From: Bordetella genomosp. 4
Lineage (GTDB): Bacteria > Pseudomonadota > Gammaproteobacteria > Burkholderiales > Burkholderiaceae_B
Assembly: GCF_002261185.1 (NCBI RefSeq)
Contig: NZ_NEVQ01000022.1
Coordinates: forward strand, 434,001 to 498,000
Direction of reading: 5' to 3'
DNA: 64,000 nt
In this document: positions 24,834 through 33,681 of the stretch, in pieces
Layout: every line of letters begins with the position of its first letter
Position numbering within the stretch: the stretch's first letter is position 1
Notes under the pieces: generated by a model
Told to the model about the DNA's origin: nothing
Databases searched by the model: none
What the model saw: only the letters and a program-made list of their open reading frames with translations
Position numbers and translations under genes: made by a program

Positions 24834-26393
24834 TCAATGCCGATCCACCGCTGGAGGTTTGGGAAACACCTGCAAGGTATGTTCGACGGCCAGTGCAAGG
24901 CTCAGTAGGCGCACGTCGTCGCCAGGCTTAGCCATCATGTCCAACCCGACCGGTAGTCCGGCCGGCGCACTAGCGTCGGGTGGAGTAAAGCCGGCGGGCA
25001 GGTCGATCGCGGGAAAGCCCAGGGCCGAGGCGAATATGCCGTTCCGTTCCGGCCTGGGCGTTTCTCCCACGGCCAAGGGCGGACGTTTCTGCGCCGGATA
25101 GACCAGTACATCCAGTGCCTGTGTCTCCATCAAACCCAGTATCTTGCGGCGTAGAGTGTCGCCGTACTGTAGTGCGTCGCGGTACTCGGGCATGGCCAAG
25201 GGAGCCTGCCAAGCCACGGACTGTTGCAGGAATTTATTCATTCCAGCGGGATACTGACCAGCCTCCACGTACGCACGCAGCGAGGCCGGCCCAGTGCCCT
25301 CAGGCAGCTGCGCTAAGAAAGCGTCGAATAAGGGGCCGAACTCGTAATTTGCCACGTTCAGCCGTTTGCTGCTTAAGTCGGAATCAAATTCGGCGTCATT
25401 AATCTCGATGATCTTGGCCCCCTGTGCACGCAGAGCACCCAACGCCGTGCGAATGATCGCATTTACGGACTCGTGCTCCGGCCCGTTGCCGAAGAGATTC
25501 ACGAGCACGCCCAAGCGCTTGCCGTCTAGGGGTGCGGGCGTGGGCAAGCCTGTTCGCAGCTCCACTGCTGCGCGCGCCGCCTCGGCGTCTGAGGGCTGGG
25601 GATCTGCCATGACGGCAAGCAGCCGTGCGGCATCGTCCACCGAACGGCAGATAGGGCCGACCACATCCATAGTTGAGGATTGCGGGATAGCGCCGCGCCG
25701 ACTGACTAGGCCCGGCGTGCTACGCATCGCCACCACGCCTGCTGAGCTGGCAGCGTTGCGCAGCGAATTAACCGTTTCTGTACCCAGCGCGCACAAGCTC
25801 ATGCCTGTGCTCACGGCTACCGCGGAGCCTCCGCTGGAACCGGCGGCGAATCGCGTACGGTCATAGGCATTGAGCGTCTGGCCACCCAGCGAGCTGATGG
25901 TGCTGCCAGTCACGGCGAGCTCGTCGAGGTTGGTTTTGCCGACGACGAGCGCACCCGCGCGGCGAAGCCGGCTTAGCGCATCCGCGTCTGCACCCGCCAC
26001 ATTGCCCCGCAATAGAACGGATCCTCCAGTTGTGACCATGCCTTTTACATCGATGTTGTCCTTCACCGCTATCGGTATGCAATGCAACGGCAACACCGTG
26101 CCAGTGCTCCGCAGCGCGTCTAGCTTTTGCGCGTCTGCAAGCAGGTCTGGATTGACGGAGATGAACGCTTTAAGTTCCGAATCCCGCTGTTTGATCGTCT
26201 CCAGCGCGTTGCGAGCGATGTCTACGCAGCTAAGCTGCCCCGTAGTTTGGGCTTGAAGCATTTCGGCGATCGACACTGCATGCGGGGCCGGAGCGGATGC
26301 GGTTGACGCGTCCGCGGGTAAGACAGACAGAGCCAGGGCACAAGCCTGGAAGGTTTTGCTACGGTGGCTCAAGGCCATGGCGGTTCGCTCCAT
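24834..26393 (-). CDS. Secreted amidase-signature family hydrolase
   Basis: A 519-residue amidase-signature enzyme with a signal-peptide-like N-terminus (MALSHRSKTFQACALALSV, cleavage near ADA/STA). The catalytic Lys is in IAVKDNID and the cis-Ser in AAGSSGGSAVA. The nucleophile region, usually GTDTGGSIRxPA, reads GTETVNSLRNAASSAG: the Ser-Leu-Arg is kept, but the two oxyanion glycines are Val-Asn, so activity may be altered. Convergent with the HTH-citrate-synthase gene (34 bases between stops). The promoter carries the shared GATTC/GAATC operator, so it probably belongs to the same regulon. Confidence 0.85.
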   Translation of the reverse strand: MERTAMALSHRSKTFQACALALSVLPADASTASAPAPHAVSIAEMLQAQTTGQLSCVDIARNALETIKQRDSELKAFISVNPDLLADAQKLDALRSTGTVLPLHCIPIAVKDNIDVKGMVTTGGSVLLRGNVAGADADALSRLRRAGALVVGKTNLDELAVTGSTISSLGGQTLNAYDRTRFAAGSSGGSAVAVSTGMSLCALGTETVNSLRNAASSAGVVAMRSTPGLVSRRGAIPQSSTMDVVGPICRSVDDAARLLAVMADPQPSDAEAARAAVELRTGLPTPAPLDGKRLGVLVNLFGNGPEHESVNAIIRTALGALRAQGAKIIEINDAEFDSDLSSKRLNVANYEFGPLFDAFLAQLPEGTGPASLRAYVEAGQYPAGMNKFLQQSVAWQAPLAMPEYRDALQYGDTLRRKILGLMETQALDVLVYPAQKRPPLAVGETPRPERNGIFASALGFPAIDLPAGFTPPDASAPAGLPVGLDMMAKPGDDVRLLSLALAVEHTLQVFPKPPAVDRH

Positions 26394-26729
26394 TCCCCGC
26401 GCAGCGGGATCGGTTGGTTAGACGCAGTGCCGTCATCATGAGCGCGGTGGCGCATCGCGTCCAGGTTGATTCGCCGAATCAACATTTACATTGTCTTCGT
26501 GCGTCGCCATGATCTGCACGCGGCGCCTGGCATACCCGTCCGAGACATAACGCGTTTTTTCTCTGAACATCTCTAGAGTAAATTTGCTGATCTTGCGGTG
26601 GTAAAAAAATGGGCCGGTTGCGTTCCAGCCTCTCTTCGTGTGACATCGAAACCTTGAATAGGTACCAAAGGGGTTAGTGGCTACCGCCTCAGAGGCTTCC
26701 TCCTCGGCCCCCACTCGAACAGCCCACCT
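26394..26729. other. Intergenic region between amidase and palA
   Basis: No gene seen. It holds the amidase promoter with the palindromic operator at 26465-26483 and, at its right edge, the short palindrome GCCTCAGAGGC, which could help end palA-side transcription. Confidence 0.5.
26465..26483. promoter_or_regulatory. Operator copy 2, perfect palindrome before the amidase gene
   Basis: GTTGATTCGCCGAATCAAC: two 9-bp arms around one base, 72 bases upstream of the amidase start. It shares the GATTC-N3-GAATC core and flanking AA with the site at 23586-23602. Confidence 0.6.
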
Positions 26730-27602
26730 CTACCGTAAGAACCTCTTTTCCACCCTCCGCATCGCCTCATCCCCCTGCAGTCCAATGATCTCCCCCACCG
26801 TAGGCAACTCCGCATCAACTTCTCGAATGCCACCATCACGACGAATCTGCGCGAACACCTTCTGCATCGCCCCTACCGCCGCACGAATCGCGTGATTGCC
26901 ATAAATCACTACCCCAACCTTCCCCAGCGCACTGATGTCCGCCTCCGTCAATGCCGGATAAGCCGTAGGCACCAGCACCAGTGGCACCTTGCCCGGCCAG
27001 GCATGGACGAAAGCCAGAATCTCATCCGGCGTCTTCTGCTTGGAGTGAATCAAGATCGCATCCGCACCCGCCTCTTCGTAGGCCAGCCCGCGCTTGGTTG
27101 CCTCCTCCTGCCCCAACCCTGCAATCAACGCCTCGACCCGTGCAATCACCACGAAGTCTTTGTCCTTGCGTGATGCTGCAGCGGCGGCAATCTTTCCCTG
27201 AAACTCTTCGATTCGAACCAGTTCCTGTCGGCCATTTGCACGAAGACTGGTGTCTTTGGGGAAGGTCTTGTCTTCCATCACAATGGCCGACGCGCCGGCG
27301 GCTTCGTATTGCGGCACGATGTAGTGCACATTCACCGCGTTGCCGAATCCGGTGTCGATGTCGGCAATGATGGGGATGGACACGATGGAGGCCATGGCAC
27401 GCATCATCTCAAGGTGGGTGCCCATGGACAGAATGTTGGCGTCGGGTACGGCGTAACTGGCTGACAGTTCGAAGCCGCTGCCCCAGATGCCGCCAAAGCC
27501 CGCCTGCTCGGCGAGCTTTGCGCTCAAGGGATTATGCGCGGCCATGGCTGTGAATAACTTGCCGCTGTTCAGTGCATTGCGCAGGATCTGGTTCTTGGTC
27601 AT
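26730..27602 (-). CDS. palA: Phosphonopyruvate hydrolase (PEP mutase/isocitrate lyase superfamily)
   Basis: A 290-residue alpha/beta barrel that hydrolyses the C-P bond of phosphonopyruvate to pyruvate and phosphate. The superfamily motif EDKx5NS reads EDKTFPKDTS, with Thr at position 118 where PEP mutases have Asn. As I recall, the Variovorax Pal2 phosphonopyruvate hydrolase also has Thr118 and is 290 residues long. Metal-site Asp residues are in IIADIDTGFGN. This numbering supports the ATG at 27602 rather than 27626. Downstream of the aminotransferase and importer genes in a leftward operon, as expected for phosphonoalanine use. A 2-methylisocitrate or dimethylmalate lyase is less likely given the motif. 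Confidence 0.85.
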   Translation of the reverse strand: MTKNQILRNALNSGKLFTAMAAHNPLSAKLAEQAGFGGIWGSGFELSASYAVPDANILSMGTHLEMMRAMASIVSIPIIADIDTGFGNAVNVHYIVPQYEAAGASAIVMEDKTFPKDTSLRANGRQELVRIEEFQGKIAAAAASRKDKDFVVIARVEALIAGLGQEEATKRGLAYEEAGADAILIHSKQKTPDEILAFVHAWPGKVPLVLVPTAYPALTEADISALGKVGVVIYGNHAIRAAVGAMQKVFAQIRRDGGIREVDAELPTVGEIIGLQGDEAMRRVEKRFLR

Positions 27603-27669
27603 TTGAGTTGGTCCCGTTCTATCCATATTGATTACCGGAGGTTGCCCTCGTTGCGCAACCTGTGTCCAT

Positions 27670-28917
27670 TCAGCGCAATGTTGCGCAGGCTTGGGCGATG
27701 CGTGTCATGGCGATCTCGAGGTCTTCGTCGGACGCGGCGTAGGACACCCGAAAGTGACCAGGGAGTTCGAATGCCGATCCAGGCACGATGGCCACGCCGG
27801 CCGTGCGTAACAGATAGAGCGCGAGATCGCTATCGGTGGCGATGATGGTATTGTCGGCGTAGCGTCTGCCGAGCAGGCCTTCGCAACTGGGAAAGGCGTA
27901 GAAGGCGCCAGGGGGCAGATCGCAGGACAGGCCGTCGATGGCGTTGAGCTTGCTGACGACGCTGTCTCGGCGCGATCGGAACGCGGCCACGAAGCCTGGG
28001 AGGAAGTCCATCGGGCCATCAAGTGCGGCAATCGATGCGGCCTGACTGATGGAACTGGTGTGCGATGTCGACTGCGATTGCACGAGGTTCATGGCCTTGA
28101 TGAGTTCGACGGGCCCGGCACCGAACCCGACCCGCCATCCCGTCATGGCGTATGCTTTGGACACGCCGTTGATGGTGAGGGTGCGCGTGGCGAGCTCGGG
28201 CGAGATGGCTGCGGGAGTGGCAAAGGGGGTGTCGTCGTAGCGGATTTTTTCGTAGATGTCGTCGGCCATCAACCACACATGGGGGTGGCGTACGAGCACT
28301 TCGGCCAAAGCGGCCAACTCATCGTGCGAATACACGGCACCGCTGGGGTTGGACGGCGAGTTGAGCATCAGCCATTTGGTGCGTGGCGTAATGGCCGCTT
28401 CCAATTGGGCGGGCGTGATTTTGAACGCGGTGCCTGCGCCGCAGCGAACGATGACGGGCTTTCCACCGGCGAGCAACACCATCTCGGGGTAGGACACCCA
28501 CGCGGGGGTCGGCACGACAACCTCGTCGCCTGGGTTGATGGTGGCTTGCAGCGCGTTGTAGAGCAACTGTTTGGCACCGCAGCCGACCTGAATCTGTTCG
28601 GGTGTAAAGTGAAGTTGGTTGTCGCGTTCGAACTTGCGGACGACGGCCTCGCGCAAGGCGAAAGTGCCAGCCACATCTGTGTATCGCGATTCGTTGCGGT
28701 CGATGGCGGCTTTTGCCGCATCGCGTACGTGTTGCGGCGTGGGGAAATCGGGCTCGCCCTGGCTGAGCGCAATGACGTGCTGGCCATCGCGCTTGAGCTG
28801 GTTGGCCATGCGAGTCATTTCTTTGGTCGCCGAAGGTTTTGCGCCGAGCACGCGATTAGCAAGGAAGGGACGCTCTAGGTCGGCCGCCTTACCTACATTG
28901 TCTATGTCGTTGTTCAT
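27670..28917 (-). CDS. palB: Class I PLP aminotransferase, probable phosphonoalanine transaminase
   Basis: A 415-residue fold-type I aminotransferase of the aspartate aminotransferase I-gamma type. Features: ALSQGEPDFPTP near the N-terminus, NSPSNPSGAVYSHDEL, the Asp-Tyr pair in LMADDIYEKIRYD, the PLP lysine in NGVSKAYAMTGWRVG, and the substrate-carboxylate Arg in GHFRVSYA. Next to a phosphonopyruvate hydrolase, the likely reaction is phosphonoalanine to phosphonopyruvate. By sequence alone, an aspartate or aromatic aminotransferase could not be excluded. Its start overlaps the permease stop by 4 bases; palA follows after 67 bases. Confidence 0.85.
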   Translation of the reverse strand: MNNDIDNVGKAADLERPFLANRVLGAKPSATKEMTRMANQLKRDGQHVIALSQGEPDFPTPQHVRDAAKAAIDRNESRYTDVAGTFALREAVVRKFERDNQLHFTPEQIQVGCGAKQLLYNALQATINPGDEVVVPTPAWVSYPEMVLLAGGKPVIVRCGAGTAFKITPAQLEAAITPRTKWLMLNSPSNPSGAVYSHDELAALAEVLVRHPHVWLMADDIYEKIRYDDTPFATPAAISPELATRTLTINGVSKAYAMTGWRVGFGAGPVELIKAMNLVQSQSTSHTSSISQAASIAALDGPMDFLPGFVAAFRSRRDSVVSKLNAIDGLSCDLPPGAFYAFPSCEGLLGRRYADNTIIATDSDLALYLLRTAGVAIVPGSAFELPGHFRVSYAASDEDLEIAMTRIAQACATLR

Positions 28918-30572
28918 TCTATCGTTCCGACTTTAAGCTTGAATAACCAGCGCGCCAGCGCCAGGGGTATGAAAATAGTCGCAAGCAGGACGAGGCTGTA
29001 GGCGCATGCCAGGGCGATACGACCACTGTCGATCTGCTGAAAGATTTCGATGGGCATGGTGTTCATCCCGCCGAAATACAGCACCACGGTTGCGGAGAGT
29101 TCCGATAACGTGGTGATCCACATCAATACGGCAGCAGCAATCACTGATGGAATGATGACGGGCAGCACAACGCGTATGAAGCTGCGCAAGGGCGGGATGC
29201 CCAGGCTCATTGATGCTTCTTCGACGGAGTCCTTCAGGTTATGCAGCGGGCCGGCTGCCGCACGCACGCTAGTGGGCATGCGTCTCAAGAAGTACGCTAA
29301 TGCCATGATCACCCAGGTGCCCGTCAGCACTATCGGGCCTGCGTTGAACGCGTTAATCAAGGCAATGCCCAGCACGGTGCCCGCGATGGTCAGTGGCAGC
29401 ATCACCATCACGTCCAGGATGTGGGTCAGCACCGAACGGCGTTTGACGATGAGATAGGCCGAGGCAACCGAGAACACCAGCCCGACAGCTGTGGCAATCG
29501 AAGCCAGAAAGAGGGAGTTGTACAAGGGCTCTGGTGCACGTACCAACGCGTGCTGGATATGCGCCAAGGTAAAGCCGCCATAACGCAACACGGGACCGAT
29601 GGACGGCGTAAAGGCCGTGATGATTACGACGACGGCGGGCAGCATGGATAGTCCTACCATGAACAGCACGAGTGCGCTGGCAAAGGTTGCACGGCCGCCG
29701 GATATACTCATTGGCAACGGACTGCGTCCTGATTCCATCTGAAACTGTCGACGTTCAACGACGAATTTCTGAATCAGTAATAGCCCTGCACCCAGAAACA
29801 CAAGCATTGACGCCATCGTGGTCTGCATCTGGGGATTTCCGCCCATTTCACTGACGAACTCGTTGTACGCCTTCACAGCCAACACGGGCGTTCGCGCGCC
29901 GAGAATGGCAGGCACACCAAAGCTGCCGATCACGTGAGTGAAGACGATCAACGCACCCGCGAATATCGAGGGCAACAACAGGGGAAAGGTCACGCCGCTC
30001 AACACCCGTCCGATCGGCTGGCCCAGACTGCATGCGGCTTCTTCCAGATTGCGATCAATCGATTTCAACCCGACCAATACGGCGATAAACGCATAGACGT
30101 AGTTGTTCAAAGTCATCACGAAGACCAGGCCCCACCAGGAATACAGTGACGGCAGTTCAAGGCCCAGTGGCGAGATCAGCGTGTTGACCAGGCCTTGCTT
30201 GCCCAGCAGTAGCAACCAGGCTGCGGCCACGACTACGTCGGGGATGACCAGCGTGATCAATGGCAATGCAGTGACCAGGCCAGCAAGCGGGAAGGTGAAC
30301 CGTGCGACCATCACCGCCATGGCAGTTCCCACCAGCATCGAGGTGATGGTGACCGACACACCCAGAATCAACGTGTTGAAGAACACATCACGATAGGACG
30401 GGTCGGAGAAGAAGCGGACATATCCACCAAGATCCATCTGCCCGTCTGCGCCCATGAAGGACTTGCCCAGCATGCCAATCAACGGCCAGATCAGGAAGAT
30501 GCCAAGCAGCCCGATAGCCATGACAGCGACGATGAGCCAGGTCGGATCGCGTTTGAGTGAGCCGAGCATCAT
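28914..30572 (-). CDS. ABC transporter permease, FbpB/PotB-like double-domain
   Basis: A 552-residue inner-membrane permease formed by two homologous halves, each with about six membrane segments and an EAA-type loop (first: EEAACSLGQPIGRVLSGV; second: EEASMSLGIPPLRSF). This arrangement is typical of Fe(III)/phosphonate-type FbpB permeases, where one polypeptide forms the whole channel. It overlaps the ATPase gene upstream and palB downstream by 4 bases each. Inferred role: phosphonoalanine uptake with the adjacent ATPase and receptor. Confidence 0.88.
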   Translation of the reverse strand: MMLGSLKRDPTWLIVAVMAIGLLGIFLIWPLIGMLGKSFMGADGQMDLGGYVRFFSDPSYRDVFFNTLILGVSVTITSMLVGTAMAVMVARFTFPLAGLVTALPLITLVIPDVVVAAAWLLLLGKQGLVNTLISPLGLELPSLYSWWGLVFVMTLNNYVYAFIAVLVGLKSIDRNLEEAACSLGQPIGRVLSGVTFPLLLPSIFAGALIVFTHVIGSFGVPAILGARTPVLAVKAYNEFVSEMGGNPQMQTTMASMLVFLGAGLLLIQKFVVERRQFQMESGRSPLPMSISGGRATFASALVLFMVGLSMLPAVVVIITAFTPSIGPVLRYGGFTLAHIQHALVRAPEPLYNSLFLASIATAVGLVFSVASAYLIVKRRSVLTHILDVMVMLPLTIAGTVLGIALINAFNAGPIVLTGTWVIMALAYFLRRMPTSVRAAAGPLHNLKDSVEEASMSLGIPPLRSFIRVVLPVIIPSVIAAAVLMWITTLSELSATVVLYFGGMNTMPIEIFQQIDSGRIALACAYSLVLLATIFIPLALARWLFKLKVGTIE

Positions 30573-31633
30573 GAAGGCTCCACGATGGGCGCGTTACGGG
30601 GAAGCGCCAAGACCACCGAATCTCCAGTACGGCGCACCGCACCGTCGTGGATCGTGCGCACGTCGATACGAATGATGCCCACCGCTGTGCGCACGGCGTA
30701 ACCGGTCAGGCTTCCGCGAAATTCAACATGCTCGATCACACCCGCCAAATTCCCTTCATCTGCCACCGCTGCATTGCTGAACAGCATTTCTTCGCTTCTG
30801 ATGGCGAGCGATGAGCCGGGCTTAACCGGCGCGTCGTGGCTGGTGATGAGCACGCCTGCTGCAGTTTTCAGTCGACGCAGTCCGGCCTCAGACCCCGGCA
30901 GCTCCTGCTCGATGGCGATGAGATTGGCGCTGCCAACGAAGTCCGCGGCAAACGCCGTACGGGGAAAAGCATAGATGTCGCGAGGGGCTCCTATCTGCAC
31001 GATGCGACCTCGGTCCAGCACTGCGATCAGATCGGACATGGCCAGCGCTTCTTCCTGATCGTGCGTCACGAATACCGTCGTAATGCCAGCCTCGGTCTGC
31101 AAGTCGCGAATCATGGCGCGCAATTCGACCCGCAGCTTCACGTCCAGCGCAGACAGCGGTTCGTCCAGCAGCAGTAGCTTGGGGCGGATGACCAGTGCGC
31201 GCGCCATCGCCACCCGTTGCCGTTGCCCGCCGGACAGCGCTGCCGGGGAGCGATCGGCGAACGCAGCCAGTCCCACGCGGTCGAGCATGGCCATGGCGCG
31301 TTCGCGTGCCTGGGCGGGCGGCATCTTGCGCGCCGCCAGTCCATAGCAGACGTTGGCAAGGATGGAGCGGTCCGGAAACAAGGCGTAATCCTGAAAGACC
31401 ATGCCCACGCCACGCCGGTGCACGGGCACATGGGTCACATCGTCTTCCCCAAAAAGAATCCTGCCGGAATCAGGCCGAACAAAGCCGCCCAGCATGCGAA
31501 GCAGCGTGGTCTTGCCGCAACCCGAGGGGCCAAGGAGGGTGAAAAATTTGCCGCTGGGCAGGGTCAGATCCAGGTCGTTGAACAGGTTCTGTCCACCATA
31601 GCTCTGGACTATGGATTCAAATGAAACTTGCAT
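30569..31633 (-). CDS. ABC transporter ATPase, FbpC/PotA-like
   Basis: A 354-residue ATP-binding subunit: Walker A GPSGCGKTT, Q-loop VFQDYALFPD, signature LSGGQRQRVAMARAL, Walker B LLLLDEPLSALD, H-loop VFVTHDQEEAL, then a TOBE-type regulatory domain in the last ~110 residues. The start is set at MQVSFESIVQSYGG (ATG 31633), where the family begins; the frame to 31861 overlaps the receptor gene. It energises the adjacent double permease. Order in the operon: receptor, ATPase, permease, palB, palA. Confidence 0.9.
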   Translation of the reverse strand: MQVSFESIVQSYGGQNLFNDLDLTLPSGKFFTLLGPSGCGKTTLLRMLGGFVRPDSGRILFGEDDVTHVPVHRRGVGMVFQDYALFPDRSILANVCYGLAARKMPPAQARERAMAMLDRVGLAAFADRSPAALSGGQRQRVAMARALVIRPKLLLLDEPLSALDVKLRVELRAMIRDLQTEAGITTVFVTHDQEEALAMSDLIAVLDRGRIVQIGAPRDIYAFPRTAFAADFVGSANLIAIEQELPGSEAGLRRLKTAAGVLITSHDAPVKPGSSLAIRSEEMLFSNAAVADEGNLAGVIEHVEFRGSLTGYAVRTAVGIIRIDVRTIHDGAVRRTGDSVVLALPRNAPIVEPS

Positions 31634-31664
31634 GATGGCTTGTGCTCGCTGATCAGAAAGAGGA

Positions 31665-32648
31665 TCAGCGGGCGCTGATGATCTGGCGCCATTGCGCGAT
31701 GAATTCTGCGCGTTGCGCGCCCATGGCCGCGTCGTCCAGCTGGACAATCGACACGTCCGACAGCTTGGGCAAGGCAGCGAGTGCGCTGACGTCGATGTCC
31801 TGGCGCAAGGGGCGGCGATAGGCGCTTTTGAATACCTCGGTCTGGGTTTCCTTGGATGCAAGGTACTCGTACAGCTTGCGTGCCGGTTCCGGGTTTTTGC
31901 CGTTCTTGATGATGGCCATGCCTTCGGGCGACAGGAACGTGCCTTCTGCCGGATAAATCAGCTTGATTTCTTTCATGCCGCCGGCGATGTATTCATATCC
32001 GGCATATTCCATGGTGACCGCGACGGCAAACTCGCCCTTGGCCACGCCTTCATACGCAGCTGATGTGGTGCCCACGATGACGGCGTTGCGGGCAATCTTG
32101 GTCAGCGTCTCCAGCCCCAGCTGCTTGTGCAGGCCATACATCGCAACGAACGATGCGCTGCTGCGCTCAGGATCGGGAATGACAATCTTGCCTTTCCATT
32201 TCGGGTCAGCCAGGTCCTCCCAACCCTTGGGTAACTGGCCTTGAGGCACCTGCTTGAGATTGGCCATCAGCACGGTCACATGGGTATTCGTGCCTAGCCA
32301 CAGATTATCCGGGCCGCGATAGGCTGCGGGTACGGCGGCGGCTTGCGGTGAAGCATAGGGTGCGAGCTGGTCGCGGAACTCGCTGATGGTGGACAGCCCA
32401 CCCGACCAGAAAATGTCGCCCAGAGGATTGTTGGCTTCGGCCTTGATGCGTTGCATGAGTGCGCCCGTTCCCGCACGCACAACCGACACCTTGATATCCG
32501 GGTGCGCCTTGGCGAAGCCGTCCAGCACACGGTTGACCGTCTCGACATTGTTGGAGGAATAAAGCACGACATCGGCGGCCCGTGCCATACTCATGGAGAG
32601 AGGCAGCACGATGAGTAAAATACATAGCTTGAACATGCGACCGAACAT
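31665..32648 (-). CDS. ABC transporter periplasmic substrate-binding protein, FbpA-like
   Basis: A 327-residue receptor with a signal peptide (MFKLCILLIVLPLSMSMARA) and the extracellular solute-binding family 1 fold: DVVLYSSNNVETVNRVLDGF, then GDIFWSGGLSTI. Iron-binding FbpA proteins use a C-terminal Tyr-Tyr pair; none is obvious here, while closely similar receptors bind 2-aminoethylphosphonate, consistent with a phosphonate ligand. First gene of the leftward pal operon and divergent from the LysR gene, so its promoter is the likely control point. An in-frame ATG four codons in is an alternative start. Confidence 0.85.
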   Translation of the reverse strand: MFGRMFKLCILLIVLPLSMSMARAADVVLYSSNNVETVNRVLDGFAKAHPDIKVSVVRAGTGALMQRIKAEANNPLGDIFWSGGLSTISEFRDQLAPYASPQAAAVPAAYRGPDNLWLGTNTHVTVLMANLKQVPQGQLPKGWEDLADPKWKGKIVIPDPERSSASFVAMYGLHKQLGLETLTKIARNAVIVGTTSAAYEGVAKGEFAVAVTMEYAGYEYIAGGMKEIKLIYPAEGTFLSPEGMAIIKNGKNPEPARKLYEYLASKETQTEVFKSAYRRPLRQDIDVSALAALPKLSDVSIVQLDDAAMGAQRAEFIAQWRQIISAR

Positions 32649-32679
32649 GATTCGAACCCCTTTTGTTTTCTTGTTTGGA

Positions 32680-32709
32680 AGAATTTCATTCTATAGATCA
32701 GCTCGATCT
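32680..32709. promoter_or_regulatory. Two small dyads in the LysR/pal divergent promoter
   Basis: AGAAT-TTC-ATTCT (32680-32692) and AGATC-AGCTC-GATCT (32695-32709) lie side by side between the receptor and LysR genes. Short dyads in this position are the usual recognition and activation sites of LysR regulators. The assignment is by position only. Confidence 0.4.
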
Positions 32710-32754
32710 GTTCAATGCGATTTCCGAGACAGTATTCCTATACCCGGGGAAGAC

Positions 32755-33681
32755 ATGAGTATTTTGCATACTAGAGCGCCCGATGCGCCCTTGACCGCAC
32801 TGCGCGCCTTCGTGGCGGTAGGTCGCCACGGCAGTTTCACTCGTGCGGCCGACTCGCTGGGCATCACTCAGAGCGCGGTCAGCCGACACATCTCGACGCT
32901 GGAAACCTTCGCCGACTGTCGGCTGTTCGTGCGCAGGGGTTCCACGATCGAATTCACGCCGCCCGGCTTGCAGCTGTTCGAGGCGGTGAAAGACGCGTTG
33001 TCTACCATTGAACTCACCATGCAGTTACTGGCTCAGCGCGGCCAACGCCATGACAGGCTGAAAGTCAGAACCTCACTGCCCAGTTTCGCGATGACCGTCG
33101 TCATCCCGTCGCTGGGCGCCTACACCGCCAAGCACGGTGTGCAGATCGATCTGATCACCTCCCTGTCGCCTCCCCAGACATCCGACGATTTCGATGTTCT
33201 GATTTCTCGCGACCTCAGCCTGCCCGGAACGGAGTGCTGGGAATTGGTGCGCGAAGAGTTGATCTGCGTGGCCTCACCTGCTGTGATCGAGCGGTTCAAC
33301 GCACAGCCGGAAATCCGCATGCCTATGGTTGCGGCCCGATCCCGTCCCGATGTGATTGCGATCTGGGCGCTGGCTGCCGACGTCTCGCCCGACCGCTTGC
33401 ACGTCGTGGCGACCTACGATCACTTGTTCCTGGCCGCGACGGCAGCTATAGGTGGTGCTGGGTTTCTGGTGGTGCCCCAATGGCTGGTGCTGCAGCAACT
33501 GCAGGTTGGCTCATTGGTTAGTTTTGACAATCAACGCATCGGCTCGGGCGCGAGCTACGTCGCCTATGTCCATGCACACAGCGCGCATGCGCAGACGGCG
33601 GGCGCATTCTGTCGATGGTTGAAGGCCAGTCTGCGAGACCGGGCAAGTGGTGACGAATGCCGAACACCGGGTTCGGCATGA
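32755..33681 (+). CDS. palR: LysR-family regulator of the pal operon, 3' end rewritten
   Basis: A 308-residue LysR regulator of the GcvA type: N-terminal winged helix (LTALRAFVAVGRHGSFTRAA, then LGITQSAVSRHIS) and a periplasmic-binding-like effector domain. Divergent from the receptor/importer/palB/palA operon, as expected of its activator, with phosphonoalanine the inferred inducer. ATG 32755 is chosen at the family start. The last twelve residues (ASGDECRTPGSA) and the stop codon are encoded by the 298-bp DUF2075-derived repeat, so the native C-terminal tail has been replaced. The loss seems small and the effector domain looks complete, so the protein may still work. Confidence 0.82.
   Translation: MSILHTRAPDAPLTALRAFVAVGRHGSFTRAADSLGITQSAVSRHISTLETFADCRLFVRRGSTIEFTPPGLQLFEAVKDALSTIELTMQLLAQRGQRHDRLKVRTSLPSFAMTVVIPSLGAYTAKHGVQIDLITSLSPPQTSDDFDVLISRDLSLPGTECWELVREELICVASPAVIERFNAQPEIRMPMVAARSRPDVIAIWALAADVSPDRLHVVATYDHLFLAATAAIGGAGFLVVPQWLVLQQLQVGSLVSFDNQRIGSGASYVAYVHAHSAHAQTAGAFCRWLKASLRDRASGDECRTPGSA

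Noticed and set aside
17030-33639. Whole block between the repeats as a composite transposon
   Set aside because: No transposase or integrase inside, no terminal inverted repeats or short target duplication seen, and the repeats are coding sequence of a chromosomal gene type. Left as a recombination-bounded block.
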